Source: Ascochyta rabiei (lineage: Eukaryota; Ascomycota; Dothideomycetes; Pleosporales; Didymellaceae). Taken from it: a stretch of DNA of 64,000 bases. Positions 43,366 through 54,312 of this stretch are shown here, one piece after another. Made by a program: the position numbers and the translations under genes. Every line of letters starts with the position of its first letter. Position 1 is the stretch's first letter. Location: NCBI RefSeq assembly GCF_004011695.2, contig NC_082420.1:1178001-1242000 (forward strand), in the 5' to 3' direction. Under the pieces are notes generated by a model, which saw nothing but the letters and a program-made list of their open reading frames with translations, did no database searches and was not told the DNA's origin.

Positions 43366-43914
43366 TCAGTGACCGCACACACGACAAGGATAAGGAAAGT
43401 GATGAGCCTGACAATACCCCGTCTGATTGTACTGCGTTGGGTAGGCATAGCCAACCGGATAGCAGCCAGGACCCTGAATAGCAGTGCCATACGGCGGCAT
43501 GTGGCCTAGCGGCCGCAGCTGGCCCAGCGCGCGCTGGTGGTGGTTCAGCACCGTCGTGATGCTGGTGGCGTGGACGCCCAGCATGCCCTCGAGGTCGTCG
43601 GCTTCGATGTCCGAGGCGCGGACGAGGAAGGCGTTGCTGGCTTCCTGGTGCAGCGTGCGCAGGTTGAGGAGCTGGGTTACGGCTTCTTTGCGGCGCGTGG
43701 TTAGGTGAGTGTTCTGCTGCTCGAGGGCTTCGATGCGCGCGAGGAGGGTGGAGGGCGCTGGGTGCGAGGATTGGAGTAGCGCGTTTTTGTGCTCTAGAAC
43801 CGCGATGCGATCGGCTTGCTGCCGCTGCTGCTCTTGTAGCGCTTTGATCTGTGCCCCGAAGCCCATGGGGATGGTCAGTGGGGCGCTGACGGGGGCGGTC
43901 GTTGGTCCGGACAT
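43366..43914 (-). CDS. Hypothetical coiled-coil protein with Tyr/Pro-rich tail
   Basis: A single exon from ATG 43914, 182 residues. Residues about 20-85 are a Gln-rich coiled coil (QIKALQEQQRQQADRIAVLE, LLARIEALEQQNTHL). A helical part follows (VTQLLNLRTLHQEASNAFLVRA), and the last 50 residues are rich in Gly, Pro, Tyr and Cys, ending YPCRVCGH. The composition is strongly GC-biased with long shadow frames, but this frame has the most protein-like pattern. Family not recognised, with no signal peptide. Confidence 0.6.
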   Translation of the reverse strand: MSGPTTAPVSAPLTIPMGFGAQIKALQEQQRQQADRIAVLEHKNALLQSSHPAPSTLLARIEALEQQNTHLTTRRKEAVTQLLNLRTLHQEASNAFLVRASDIEADDLEGMLGVHATSITTVLNHHQRALGQLRPLGHMPPYGTAIQGPGCYPVGYAYPTQYNQTGYCQAHHFPYPCRVCGH

Positions 43915-44815
43915 TGCGTATCAGTGAAGTATCCAAGCAGAGTATGGTAGTAGTTGCGGCGCGAGCTGTAGCGGTTTCTTCGAGGATCAAGGAGTGCAAT
44001 ACGGGCAGTTGAAAGTAAGGACCAAAAGAGTGTGTGTACGGTTGGGCTCCAAAGGAGTTACAGTGTTGCGTTATGGTGACGAGCGGGTAGCGGCGAGAAG
44101 CTATACTGTTGATAACTACTATCTATAAGTAGACACGTGGCTGATCAAACGGACGGTGATCGCGCAAGAGCCGTAGAGGTAAGCAATGAAAGCAAGTCAT
44201 CTCGGTGAAGTGAATGGCTAGTTGCAGTGCGTGATACTGACCAGCCGCCACTACAACCGGAGAGAAGGCGGGCATTACATTGAATCCAATACTCTAGCTT
44301 GAGTCCACTCTCATTAGAAAGCTCTCCATGGAGCCTTATGAGAATGTCAAGTGTTATAACAGTGGCATCGTTCTGGATAAAGAGCTGGATGACGATTTGG
44401 GGGGTCGTGGTTGAAGGTAAGAGCAGTGAAGATATAGCTATGGAGAATCGACAGCAGCATTGGTAGAATTGATTTTGACCCATAAGGCGGAGCTAAAAGA
44501 TGCTTCATTGTCGTACATTGACGTGCTGGTCCAGGGTGTAACTGTTCTGCGTTTAGTAGTGTCTCTTATGTTGCATTTTCGAAAGTATAAATTTAGAGTG
44601 CAGAAAACGAAGGCTTCAGAGGATACTGCGGTTACTTTTACTGATAATAAGGTCGATACATCACAGCATTGATGGCGATGCAAGTGGAGTGGAGGAAGGA
44701 CGTTGCTCTGACCCTGAAGGCCTCGGCCAATCACAATCAAGCCGCTGACCCCGCTAAGCACCCCACGCGGCTGCCAAAAGTTCGCGACGTTGTCCTCTTT
44801 CGTTGACATCCAGCC
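43915..44815. other. Intergenic, divergent promoter region
   Basis: About 900 bp between the coiled-coil gene and TYW1. AT-rich in its second half (44290-44680). Several short frames, none convincing. No RNA gene recognised. Confidence 0.45.
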
Positions 44816-47249
44816 ATGGCGATACAAACGAGCCTGGAGCAGCTCTTCGCTGGTCAGTATTCTAGTCGCTGTGCGAATCGATATGTGCTAAATCACGATT
44901 GCAGAGCTGCTTGGAATATGGCACACCCATAGAGTGTCTCTGCTTGTGGTCGCGGTTTCGCTTGCTCTGATTGTGCGCCTTACAAGTCAGCGTCGCAATG
45001 GCCGAGAGAAGGTGTCTGTCTCGCCTGCTCCGACCTCACCCGTCGAAGAGAAGAAGACCGTCGTGCTTAGACCTGAGTGGCTACCCGAAAACACCACAAT
45101 TGTTACCTCGAGCTTGAACGTGGATAACCACGCGGAAGACGACACGAAAGTCGTAGCATCAGCTGCGAAAGTGAAGAAGGGGCCCAAGACTGTGAAAGGT
45201 CAAAAGCGACCGAAGAAGGTCGCGAAGCCGGTCATCGATTACAACCACACGAGAGACAAGATCCAACCCTTGATCTTCTTCCAGTCTGTCACTGGCACCA
45301 CCGAAAGACGTGCGGCACAAGTCGCAGAACTTCTCACCTCTTGGACGGCCGGCTGCGAACAGTCTGCCTCCTTTCTCCAGCCCCAGCTGCTCGACCTCTC
45401 GGACCTCGACTACGACGACTACTTCATCAACGCACCCAAAGCCGAAGCGAACACAAAGTTCTTCTACCTGATTCTCGCACCCACCTACAACATCGACACG
45501 CTTCTAGATGCTTTCATCGAAAACCTCAGCGAAACACACCACGACTTCAGAATCGACACGGCGTCGCTGGGCGGACTCGTTGGATTCTCCGTGTTTGGTT
45601 TTGGGGACAAGGAAGGATGGCCGTCAGAAGAGGAGGGCTTCTGCACACAGGCAAAGGAGGTGGACAAGTGGATGGCCAGGCTGACGGGCAGGAAGCGTGC
45701 GTACCCACTAGGCATGGGAGATGTCAAGAGCGATGCCGAGGAGCGCCTGACGGAGTGGCGGCTCGGTGTTCAGGAAGCGCTCGTCGAGATTGCCGAGGGA
45801 CGTGGTTTGGGCGAAGGCGTGCTCGGTAGTGGAGACGCTGTTGAGAGTGACGAGGAAGAGGTGGAAGACGAAGAGGGCAGCGAAGAGGCAGCACGCGTGG
45901 ATGATGTTGAGGACCTAGGCGGCATGGCCAATGACACCGTCGCCCCCATTCCAGTGGACTTTACGAACTACAAGAGCAAAGCCAAGGTCAACGCGCCCAG
46001 CGGACCCAAGGAGATGGTTCCTACTACGTCCCCCACGCACGCGGCGCTCACGAAGCAGGGGTACTCGATCATCGGCAGCCACAGCGGTGTCAAGATCTGC
46101 CGCTGGACCAAGTCAGCGCTGCGAGGACGGGGGTCGTGCTACAAATACTCGTTCTACGGGATTGCGTCGCATCTGTGTATGGAGGCAACGCCGTCGTTGT
46201 CGTGCTCGAACAAGTGCGTGTTCTGCTGGCGACACGGCACCAACCCTGTGGGCACTACCTGGCGATGGGTCACGGACGCGCCTGATGTCATCTTCGACGG
46301 CATCACGGCAGCGCATTACAAGAAGATCAAGATGTTGAAGGGCGTGCCGGGGGTGCGAGCGGAGCGATTTGCAGAGGCCATGCGCATTCGGCACTGTGCT
46401 CTGTCGCTGGTGGGCGAGCCCATCTTCTACCCGCACATCAACGAGCTTCTGGGCTTGATGCACAAGAAGCGCATCTCGACGTTCATGGTGTGCAACGCGC
46501 AGCACCCTGCGCAGCTGGCTTCGCTGGTGCCTGTCACGCAACTCTACGTGTCCATTGACGCATCGAACAAGGAGTCACTGCGCAAGGTAGACAGGCCGCT
46601 GCACCGTGACTTCTGGGAGCGGTTCTGTGCGTGTCTGGACATTCTGCGGGCGCGGCGGTTCGAGCAGCGCACCGTGTTCCGACTGACGCTGGTCAAGGGG
46701 TTCAACATGGAGGAGGAAGTCAAGGGCTACGCCGACCTGGTTGAGCGGGCGCTCCCGTGCTTTGTAGAGGTCAAGGGAGTGACGTACTGCGGCACAAGCG
46801 CAGCGGGATCCGCGGGGCTCACGATGCAGAACGTGCCTTTCTACGAAGAGGTGGCGGAGTTTGTGACGCTTCTGGAGAAGGAGCTGAACTCGCGCGGACT
46901 GGTGTACGGGATCGGAGCCGAGCACGCGCACTCGTGCTGCATTCTGCTTGCGGACAGCCACCGGTTCCAGCGCAACGGCAGGTGGGCGACGAGAATTGAC
47001 TTTGAGCGCTTCTTCGACCTGTACGAGGGCAAGGTGCAGGGGACGAGGATGCAGGATGGCGAGGTGGTGGGGTGGAGGCCCGAGGACTACCTGGGGCCCG
47101 ACACGCCCGAGTGGGCGCTCTGGGGCAACAAGGGCTTCGACCCGAGGGACCAGCGCGTGTATCGCAAGGGCAAAGGGCCGAAGACGGAGGATGAAGCCAA
47201 GGCTAGCCCGTTGAAGGTGGTGTCGAGGCGAGCAGCCTTTGAGTTTTGA
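44816..47249 (+). CDS. TYW1: tRNA 4-demethylwyosine synthase (TYW1)
   Basis: A radical SAM enzyme that forms the tricyclic base of wybutosine in phenylalanine tRNA from N1-methylguanosine and pyruvate. Exons are 44816..44852 and 44905..47249; the intron has donor GTCAGT and acceptor TGCAG. The product has 793 residues. An N-terminal hydrophobic segment (RVSLLVVAVSLALIVRL) suggests membrane anchoring, as in yeast. A flavodoxin-like domain follows (about 135-290, with FFQSVTGTTERRA binding FMN), then an acidic linker. The radical SAM domain has the iron-sulfur motif CSNKCVFC near residue 445, followed by WRHGTNPVGTTWRW. Further blocks are HCALSLVGEPIFYPHINEL, LYVSIDASNKESLRKVDRP and VKGVTYCGTSAA. 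The two-domain plan is the eukaryotic form. Confidence 0.95.
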
Positions 47250-47330
47250 GCAACGCTGCAGACAAAGTTGAGCCTCTAGTCGGCATTCCAACAGTGTTAC
47301 GAGCTAGGTGTAGTTGCGTTGTGAGTAATT

Positions 47331-47523
47331 GCTACTGTATTCTCCAAAGCCGTGCGCAAGACAGACGGCAAGACAGACTAGCCGAATGCAGGTATGTCGA
47401 GAAGTGCTACTGTATTCTTCAAAGCCCTCGGCAAGACAGACTAGCCGAATGCAGGCATGTCGAGAAGTGCTACTGTAATCTCCAAAGCCGTTCGCACGAC
47501 CAGGCCGATGCAGGTGGTGTCGA
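47331..47523. repeat. Imperfect 60-70 bp tandem repeat, 3 units
   Basis: Units start at about 47331, 47401 and 47464. Each contains GCTACTGTATTCTYCAAAGCC, then a GCAAGACAGAC block and ends GCAGGYATGTCGA. The third unit is more diverged and runs into a sequence resembling the last codons of TYW1. The array begins about 80 bp after the TYW1 stop codon. Confidence 0.75.
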
Positions 47524-48435
47524 AGAGAGGCGGCTATGCGTTTGAAGTAGGCAACGCTGCTGTACACAGCACCGTAGGATCAGCAACCCAATCCAACACG
47601 GTGCAGCGGCTATCGGACAAGCAAGCAGGCGTTGCCCTTCTCCGAAGAGGCCCCTCGTTCACAGCCGGGCAAGCGAGCGGTAGGTATTCCACGCACCCCG
47701 TCGATTGGCGCGTCAGGACAGGGCAGCGTCAGGCTAGGCCAGGCCAGGCGGTGGTGCGCTCGCGGCGGGCGGCGGGCCAGATTGGCGGAGCGCAGGTGCA
47801 TGGATGGACCCGAGCGGCAGATCGGTGGATCCTGGTACGGACATGGGGGGAGCAGGGCGTGAGTGCATGGTGGCTGGTGGCTGGTGGCTGATGGCTGATG
47901 GCTGGTGGCTGGTGGCTGGTGGCTAGTGGTGCAGGTTAGGCAGGTGTCGCGCGGTGAGGTCGTTGGGTCTGGCGTGCGTGTGCTGGGAGACGAGGGGAGA
48001 TGAGGGGAGACGAGAATGGGGGAAGGTACCGGGAGCACACAGGCTCATGGTGTGTGTGGGTGTCTGAGCGCTCGGTAGTGTCCTGACGGCATGGGCATGG
48101 ATGGCCCCTATGAGGATGGACATGTCAGTCTCCACCGCATCTGCACGAGCCGGAGGCGCCTTCCCCCTTGCCTTCTCTGCTCTCGCTGCACCGCCCTTGG
48201 GTTTCTTGGTGTTTGTCAGTTTGTCTGTTTATCTGTTCGCCTGTTTGTCTGCTTCTCTGCCTCGCCCTGCCGTCTGTCTCGAGAGTCGCGGCGCGGTAGA
48301 TGGTACTGCGACTGCTGGATGCACCGTCTGGGCTGCCCATGTGCCTGCACGTCGCGCTCGGTGCAGCTCCGCGAGTGACACAGCACGCGGTGACATCGCA
48401 CGCGCCGACATTCCTGCGCCACCACTCGCTTTCCC
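47524..48435. other. Intergenic, GC-rich leader region
   Basis: About 900 bp between the repeat array and the large hydrolase gene. It holds a 7-bp minisatellite (47869-47929) and a T/C/G-rich stretch (TGTCTGTTTATCTGTTCGCC near 48223). GC-rich shadow frames on both strands are not called. Confidence 0.45.
47869..47929. repeat. 7-bp minisatellite (GGTGGCT)n
   Basis: About eight to nine copies of GGTGGCT, two of them as GATGGCT, lie about 0.5 kb upstream of the hydrolase start. Seen directly; likely length-variable between strains. Confidence 0.85.
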
Positions 48436-51400
48436 ATGGCCGTCGACATGCAGCAGCCAGCGGCGGCACACAGCGACAGGCTGAGGGTCCCTGCCGAGCA
48501 CGCGCTTGACGGTCCGGCGAACCAGAGTTGGCGCGCCCGTCGCAGCTCGTCGCAGCACTCGTCGCCGTCGGTCAAGACGCTGCCGCTCTCCGTCGACTCG
48601 CGCATCGACTCCAGCGCCCACACCCACGCCCACGCCCACACCCGCGCCCACACCCGCGCCCACGCCCACACCCACGACCACGCCAGCAGCACGCAGCTGC
48701 CCCGGACGAAGCGCTCGCCCTCGGTCCTGCGCACCCACGCCGCGTCTCCCGAGCTCATCTCGTCGCTCATCGACCAGCTCTCTGCCCTCTCCGCCTCGAC
48801 CCAGCACCACTTCGACGCCCTGCCCGCCGTCTGCAGCCCCCCGCCGCCCTCGCCCTCGTCGACCGCGCACGCCGCCCGCTCCAGCAGGTCCTCGCTCGCC
48901 GCTCTGCACCACCATGGGCCCGTCGCCGACCGCTCGCCCTACTCCAGCGCCATAAGGGAGCAGAACGACCTCTTCCCGGACGACGCCTGCGAGCCGCCTG
49001 TCGTCCGCACCTCGAAGCCCCCCTCGGGCCTGTCGCCCATGACCGCTCCGTCCAACAACAACACCACCAAGACGTGCAAGGAAAAGGTCCACTCGCTCAC
49101 CTCCTACATCGGCCGCACCGCCGGCAGCTCCACCTCGATCCACTCGTGCCGCTCGGCCCGCTCGTCCCTCAGCATTGGCAACATCAGCATCGACGCTGGC
49201 CCCTCTGCCGCGAAGCCCATCGCCCCGGCCTCCGCCGCCAGCAACCGCTCGTCCGCCGAGAGCAAGCGCAGCGTCAAGCGCCCGCGCAGTCTCATGTACA
49301 TGAGCTCCCGGGAGCGCCTCAAGCAGAAGGAGCTCGACAGCCGCAAGCGCATCGACGACACGGCCTCGCCCGACTCGTCACGCAAGCCGGCCTCGCAGCT
49401 GTTCTCCTACGAAGACACCATCAAGGAAGAGCCTGTTACGCGAGACGGCCACCACTACGAGCATGATCACGAGTACGACCGCGACCAGAGACACAACTAC
49501 GACCACAACCACGACCAGAAACACAACCACAACCACAGCCACAACCACAGCCACAACCACAGCCACAACCACAGCCACAACCCTAACCACAACCCTTCAC
49601 TCGCCATCCCCAATCACGCCCTTTTTCCTGCCCAGCGCAACCCAAGCACAATCTCCAGTCCACCGCGCCGCATACGAATGAACCTGGTAGACGGTCCCAA
49701 CGGCGAGAGCCCGAGCGAGCAGGGCCTCATCCCTGACCGCGGCTCGTCCCTGCGCCACAGCAGCCCCTCGAAGAAGAGCAAGAAGAGCAGCGCCAGCACC
49801 AGCACCAGCACCAGCACCAGCAAGACCAAGACCAAGACCAAGGACAAGGCAAAGGAAAACGAGCGACCAGCGACAATCGCAGTCTCGGTCCCAGAAGAAC
49901 CGCCCGCGCCGAGCATGGATCCGGAAGAGGCCCGGCGGCACAGGCTGCTGAGGGAGCTGGAGCAGGAGGAGAACGAAGTCGCGCAGAGGATCAAGCAGTT
50001 GAGGGAGCAAAAACTCCTGAGAGACAAGCTGGCAGGAAAGCTGCCTGCAGAGCCCCATCTCTTGGACCCTCCGAGCCCTGAAGCCTCGCCTCGTTCAATC
50101 GCACGGCCAGCGTCTGACGAGCGAGTGCAGCGCAGCGCAAACGCCCACAGACGCCTGGAAGCCCCTACACCGCCGCCAATCAGCTCCTCCAGAGAGAGCG
50201 GCCTCAACAAGCCCCTTCCCAGTGTCCTCCCGCGCGAGCCCACACGTCCACCACCCCTGCCACCGCATCTAAGACGTTCGCGACACAGGAGCCTGACGCT
50301 GAACGACGGCGACGACCTAGCCTTGCCAATCAACTATGCCCTTGCCCTTGAATGCCTGGACAAGTCCGCACCAAACTCACCACTGTCCCCCCGCATGCGT
50401 GTTGCCTCCCCCCCTCCTCCTCCACGCATCAGCACCGCGCCTACCAGAGACACAGGCTCTACAAGACCTATGCCCACGCGGTCCAGCTCGCTCTCCGTCG
50501 GCGGGAGATCCGCACTCAGTCGCAAGGCGAACAGCACGGCCATGCAGGCGCCGCAAGGCCACAAGCATTCGGCGAGTCTGACCGAGGACAGACCGCCAGC
50601 CTTCCGCTCGGCCAGCGAGGACATCTCGTCTGGGCGGCACTCTTCGCTCAGCACGGCATCCGCCTCGAACAGCTTCTCGCACCAGCAGAAGCGCACGCTG
50701 AAGAAGAAGCGCTGGTCGCACCCCGACCTCCCCGCGAAAGCAGAGAAGGCGCACAACGACAAGGTCGATGCAGCCGAGGCGGCAGAAGCACGGGCAGCAC
50801 AAGCAAGAGCAGCGCAGAACCCCTGGAATCCAGTCATTGAAGAGCGGCCCACGTCGCTAGACTCGGTTGACATGGACGTGGATGCTTATCTGAATTCGCC
50901 GCGCCTGTCCCAGAAGATACGGCATCCGCAGACCGGCAGGATCATCTCGTTTTCCGAGGTCGGCGATCCCAACGGCTATGCCATCTTCGTGTGTGTGGGC
51001 ATGGGCCTGACGAGATTCGTCATGGCCTTTTACGACCAGCTTGCTACGACCTTGAAGCTGCGGCTCATCACACCGGAGCGTCCAGGGATAGGGGGGAGTC
51101 AGGTGGATCCCAATGGGACTCCCCTCACATGGCCGGGTGAGTGCTGCCTTGATTCTGGCGCAACAACAACTGACAGCAGTAGACGACGTGCTCATCATAT
51201 GCCAAGCACTGAGGATCACCAAGTTCTCGCTCCTCGCGCACTCGGCAGGCGCCATCTATGCTCTGGCGACCTCACTGCGAATGCCACAACACATTCGTGG
51301 CCGGGTCCATCTCCTCGCACCCTGGATCCCGCCCTCGCAGATGGCACCCATCGGCATCGGCCGCGACTCACCACCCACACAACAGCTCCCGCGATCCCAG

Positions 51401-52111
51401 CGTTTCCTCCGCGCCCTTCCCGTCTCGCTGCTCAAAGTCGCCAACTCGACCTTCCTCAGCGGCACGAGCGCGTCCCTCCAGCGCACAGGGCCCAAGCAGT
51501 CCCCCCGAACCCGTCGAAAAAGCATAGCGCCTCAGACCGCCACGCGCACAGAGACGCCACCACCGCGGCCCCTCTCCAAGGACAACCGCCGCGAATCGAT
51601 GCTGCTGATGGATCAAGTCCTCCCCAACGCCAGCCCGCTCACCCTGACCGTCTCCAACTCGGCCGATCCCGCGCGCGAAAAAGCGCACCTCGAAGCCCTC
51701 TCCCTCGCCGAGCGCGAACGCCAACACGCCTTCGACGAGCGCCTCACATTCGCCATCTGGGACCGCGCAACCGCCAACGCGAACCCGGCCACAGATCTGA
51801 TCGTCTGCCTCGAGACCAAGCAAACCATCGGCTTCCGCTACGAAGACATCAACCGTCCCGTCGTCATCCACCACGGCAGCAAGGACTCGCGCGTCCCCGT
51901 CGACAACGTGCGCTGGCTGGGCAAGCTGATGCGCAAGTGCGAGGTGCGCGTCCTGGACGGCGAACCGCACGGCTTGATGGCCAGCGCGCACGTCATGGGC
52001 AACGTGCTCACCGAGATGGCCGGCGACTGGGACGACTGGACCACGGTTGTCAAACAGGCCAGTGTTTCTGACTTGAGGAGCTTGGCCAGGCGGAAAGCGA
52101 GTTTTGCGTGA
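48436..52111 (+). CDS. Large low-complexity protein with C-terminal alpha/beta hydrolase domain
   Basis: Exons are 48436..51136 and 51183..52111; the intron has donor GTGAGT, branch CTGAC and acceptor AGTAG. The product has 1209 residues. The first 800 or so are low-complexity: a His/Ala/Thr run near residue 55-78, Ser-rich stretches, a His/Asn-rich repeat near 351-386, a Ser-Thr/Lys-Thr run near 455 and a charged helix (RLLRELEQEENEVAQRIKQ). The hydrolase begins near 820 with RIISFSEVGDPNGYAIFVCVG. The oxyanion/lid region includes LITPERPGIGGS, the nucleophile elbow is LLAHSAGAIYAL (catalytic Ser), and PVVIHHGSKDSRVP and GEPHGLM supply the Asp and His. The catalytic set thus looks complete. 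No signal peptide. The substrate is unknown. The extra-long disordered front is not needed for catalysis and may be regulatory. Confidence 0.82.
49522..49590. repeat. 12-bp coding repeat encoding His-Asn/His-Ser
   Basis: Tandem copies of CACAACCACAGC and close variants lie inside the hydrolase gene and encode alternating His-Asn-His-Ser. The flanks (HNYDHNHDQ before, HNPNHNP after) are degenerate extensions of the same pattern. Confidence 0.9.
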
Positions 52112-53130
52112 TGAGGACTTGGCAGAACCCCCACCACCATCTACAGCGCGTCACAACATCGAACAAACGCACAAACGAACGAAGATACAAATCCGCGAGC
52201 AAGCGAGCGCCGTTGCACTTGTCTCTAGACGCCTCACCCATCCACCTCCGGGGTCCTGTCATCGCACCCCCTGTACCCTTGTACACATTTTGTATTGTCT
52301 ACACTTGATTCATTACGCCCGCACCTCTCTTTTGTCGCTATACCCCCTTCTTCCGACCTTTGTTAGCTTTTGTATAGGCAGATGCACCTTGTATTAATTC
52401 GAGCTGATATTCATCCGGGCTGAACGGAGATCCCATACCTTCTCTTCGGGTCAGGATCGTAGCTCGATTGTGCACGTCGACGTGGATAGGTAAACACATG
52501 GCTAGAAAGAGAGGGGACCCGTACCAAAACAACCAACCAATAAATCTAGCCACCGCCAACCGCAATCATCTACTCATTATCTACTCACTTCCTTCCTTGC
52601 TTGATTCCTTACTTGACTCCTCAACACAGCACCACCAGTCTCCCAGCAGCCACGACTCGAGAACAGCACCTCCACTGCAGCTACGGCCTTGTGTTCCCAC
52701 CAAGCCTGTCTCCAACCCTCCTTCCGCTGTCGGTCTCGCTGTGTCCACTTCCGCGCGTGCGCGTACCCGTACTTCCACCCCACCGCAAAGCTAGCCAGCC
52801 AGCCGTGGTGCTCTGCTTACCAATGCATCGCCAGACTCCGGCGGGGCAGTGAAGGAGCGAGTAAGTAATGGCATGTTGTGGGAGTCGGTGGATCAGGCAC
52901 CCGACCAACAACCTTCGCTAGCGCTGTTTTGCGAAGAGGGCATCTGTAATCTGGGTGTGAAGAGAGAGAGAGAGAGAGAGAGAGACGGGGGAGGTTGAAA
53001 GGTGGATGAGTGGTATAAGGAGGGACTAGAATTACCTGCAACGTGTGAGACAGGTTCAGAGTTCTAGCAGTGAATTCCTTGTCCCATCTCAACATCTCCA
53101 TTCAATACCCTCCAAACCCACTCCCCCACC
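52112..53130. other. Intergenic
   Basis: About 1.0 kb between the hydrolase gene and the dehydrogenase gene. Contains an (AG)12 microsatellite. Pyrimidine-rich segments at 52560-52760 give only chance frames. Leader-like C/A-rich sequence precedes 53131. Confidence 0.45.
52961..52985. repeat. (AG)12 microsatellite
   Basis: An uninterrupted AG dinucleotide run 145-170 bp upstream of the dehydrogenase start. Confidence 0.95.
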
Positions 53131-54312
53131 ATGTCGACACGCGCAGCGGTAGCAACAGTCGGTCTCAAGGCTAAGCTAGGATTGATCCAGGTCCCCACCA
53201 TCACGCCCACGGGTGAACAAGTTCGTGTCCGCGTGGAGTGGACGGCGTCGACGCCGTTGGATCTGCACCAGAATGATGGCGGCTTGCTGGTTACGCATCC
53301 ACAGGTGCTAGGGGATGGTACAGCGGGTACGATTGTGGAGGTAGGGCCTGGTGCGAAGAGACTGAGGGTTGGCGACAAGGTGTTGGGTTCACGTGGAGGA
53401 GTCAGGCGGAGAAGAGTCAGCAGGAGTTTGTCACGGTGGATGAGTGGCAGCTTGCGAAGGTTGGTTTGTGGCCAGGGTTTTGCTTCACGTGTGCTGAGCA
53501 TGAGAGAGCTATCAGAGGGTTTTACGCTTCCAGAGGCGGTGACGCTGCCGAACAACTTTGTCACTGTGTTCCACGCCCTGACCACCGACTTGGGTGTCGA
53601 GCTGCCGTGGCCGAGGCCGGACGCCTGTTCGCCTGCGAGTGCTCACAGTCCATTTCTGGTCTGGGGTGGTTCGTCATCCGTAGGTCAGTTTGCGATACAG
53701 ATTCTGCAGTACTATGGCTACACCAATATCCTAGCTACTGCTTCGCGCAAGCAGCACCACAAGCTGCGCCGCCTTCGTGCTAAGGCTTTGTTCGACTACA
53801 GCGACGACGGCATTGTATCTTCCTTGCTTCGAGAAGGGGGTGATGCCGGCATACCACTGATCCTGGACTGCATTGGGAGCAAATATGGGAGCATTGTACC
53901 CATCTCTCAAGTTGCGAAGAATGGCGCCAAGATTGCGATCCTGCTCCCTGCTATTGTGCGAGACTCGAGCGAGACGGAAGCTCCTGAATATGAGATGGAC
54001 GTTCAGAAAGTAGCAGACTGGGAGAAAGGCGTGGATGCTCGCGGTGTCAGGACACACTTCTATGCCGAGGTAGGTAATGAGGCTGACAATGCGAGGAAGC
54101 GCTGACGCTCCCAGAACGAGTTTTTCAAACATCACCTCCAATCCGACATCATGCCTACGATGCTGAAAGACGGCATTGTCGAACCGCAAAGGCAAAAGGC
54201 TGTCGACGGTGCGACACTACTGGAGAGAGCGCAAAAGGCAATGGACATGTTGAGACGAAAGGAAGCCAGCATGGAGAGGTTGGTGTGGCGCGTTAGCGAT
54301 ACGGACGCATGA
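53131..54312 (+). CDS. MDR-type (zinc-binding-like) dehydrogenase/enoyl reductase, frameshifted
   Basis: A medium-chain dehydrogenase/reductase family protein, likely NAD(P)H-dependent. The parts read MSTRAAVATVGLKAKLG at the start, VLGDGTAGTIVEVG, then the Rossmann motif WGGSSSVGQFAIQILQYYG, LILDCIGSKYGSI, and a C-terminus after the last intron (54070..54114; donor GTAGGT) reading NEFFKHHLQSDIMPTMLKDG. A further intron at 53464..53515 (donor GTTTGT, acceptor ATCAG) joins DEWQLAKV to EGFTLPEAVTLPNN. The segment FTWRSQAEKSQQEFVTVDEW, clearly coding, is in a different frame from the upstream exon. The switch falls at about 53387-53392, at a GGG run after GDKVL. One missing G would explain it. 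So this is either a recent pseudogene or an assembly error. No zinc-ligand pattern was seen, which suggests the enoyl-reductase branch. Confidence 0.7.

Noticed and set aside
43020..43481. 153-codon Lys/Glu-rich plus-strand frame
   Set aside because: Driven by a purine-rich tract and overlaps the 3' end of a better minus-strand gene.
46575..47291. 238-codon minus-strand frame opposite TYW1
   Set aside because: Antisense to the conserved radical SAM domain; Leu/Arg/His-rich shadow.
48229..49143. 304-codon minus-strand frame opposite the hydrolase gene
   Set aside because: Arg/Gly/Val-rich antisense shadow of GC-rich low-complexity coding sequence, with no domain.
52468..52852. Overlapping 60-110 codon frames
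   Set aside because: Pyrimidine-rich intergenic sequence; frames on both strands, Ser/Pro-rich without start context or domain.
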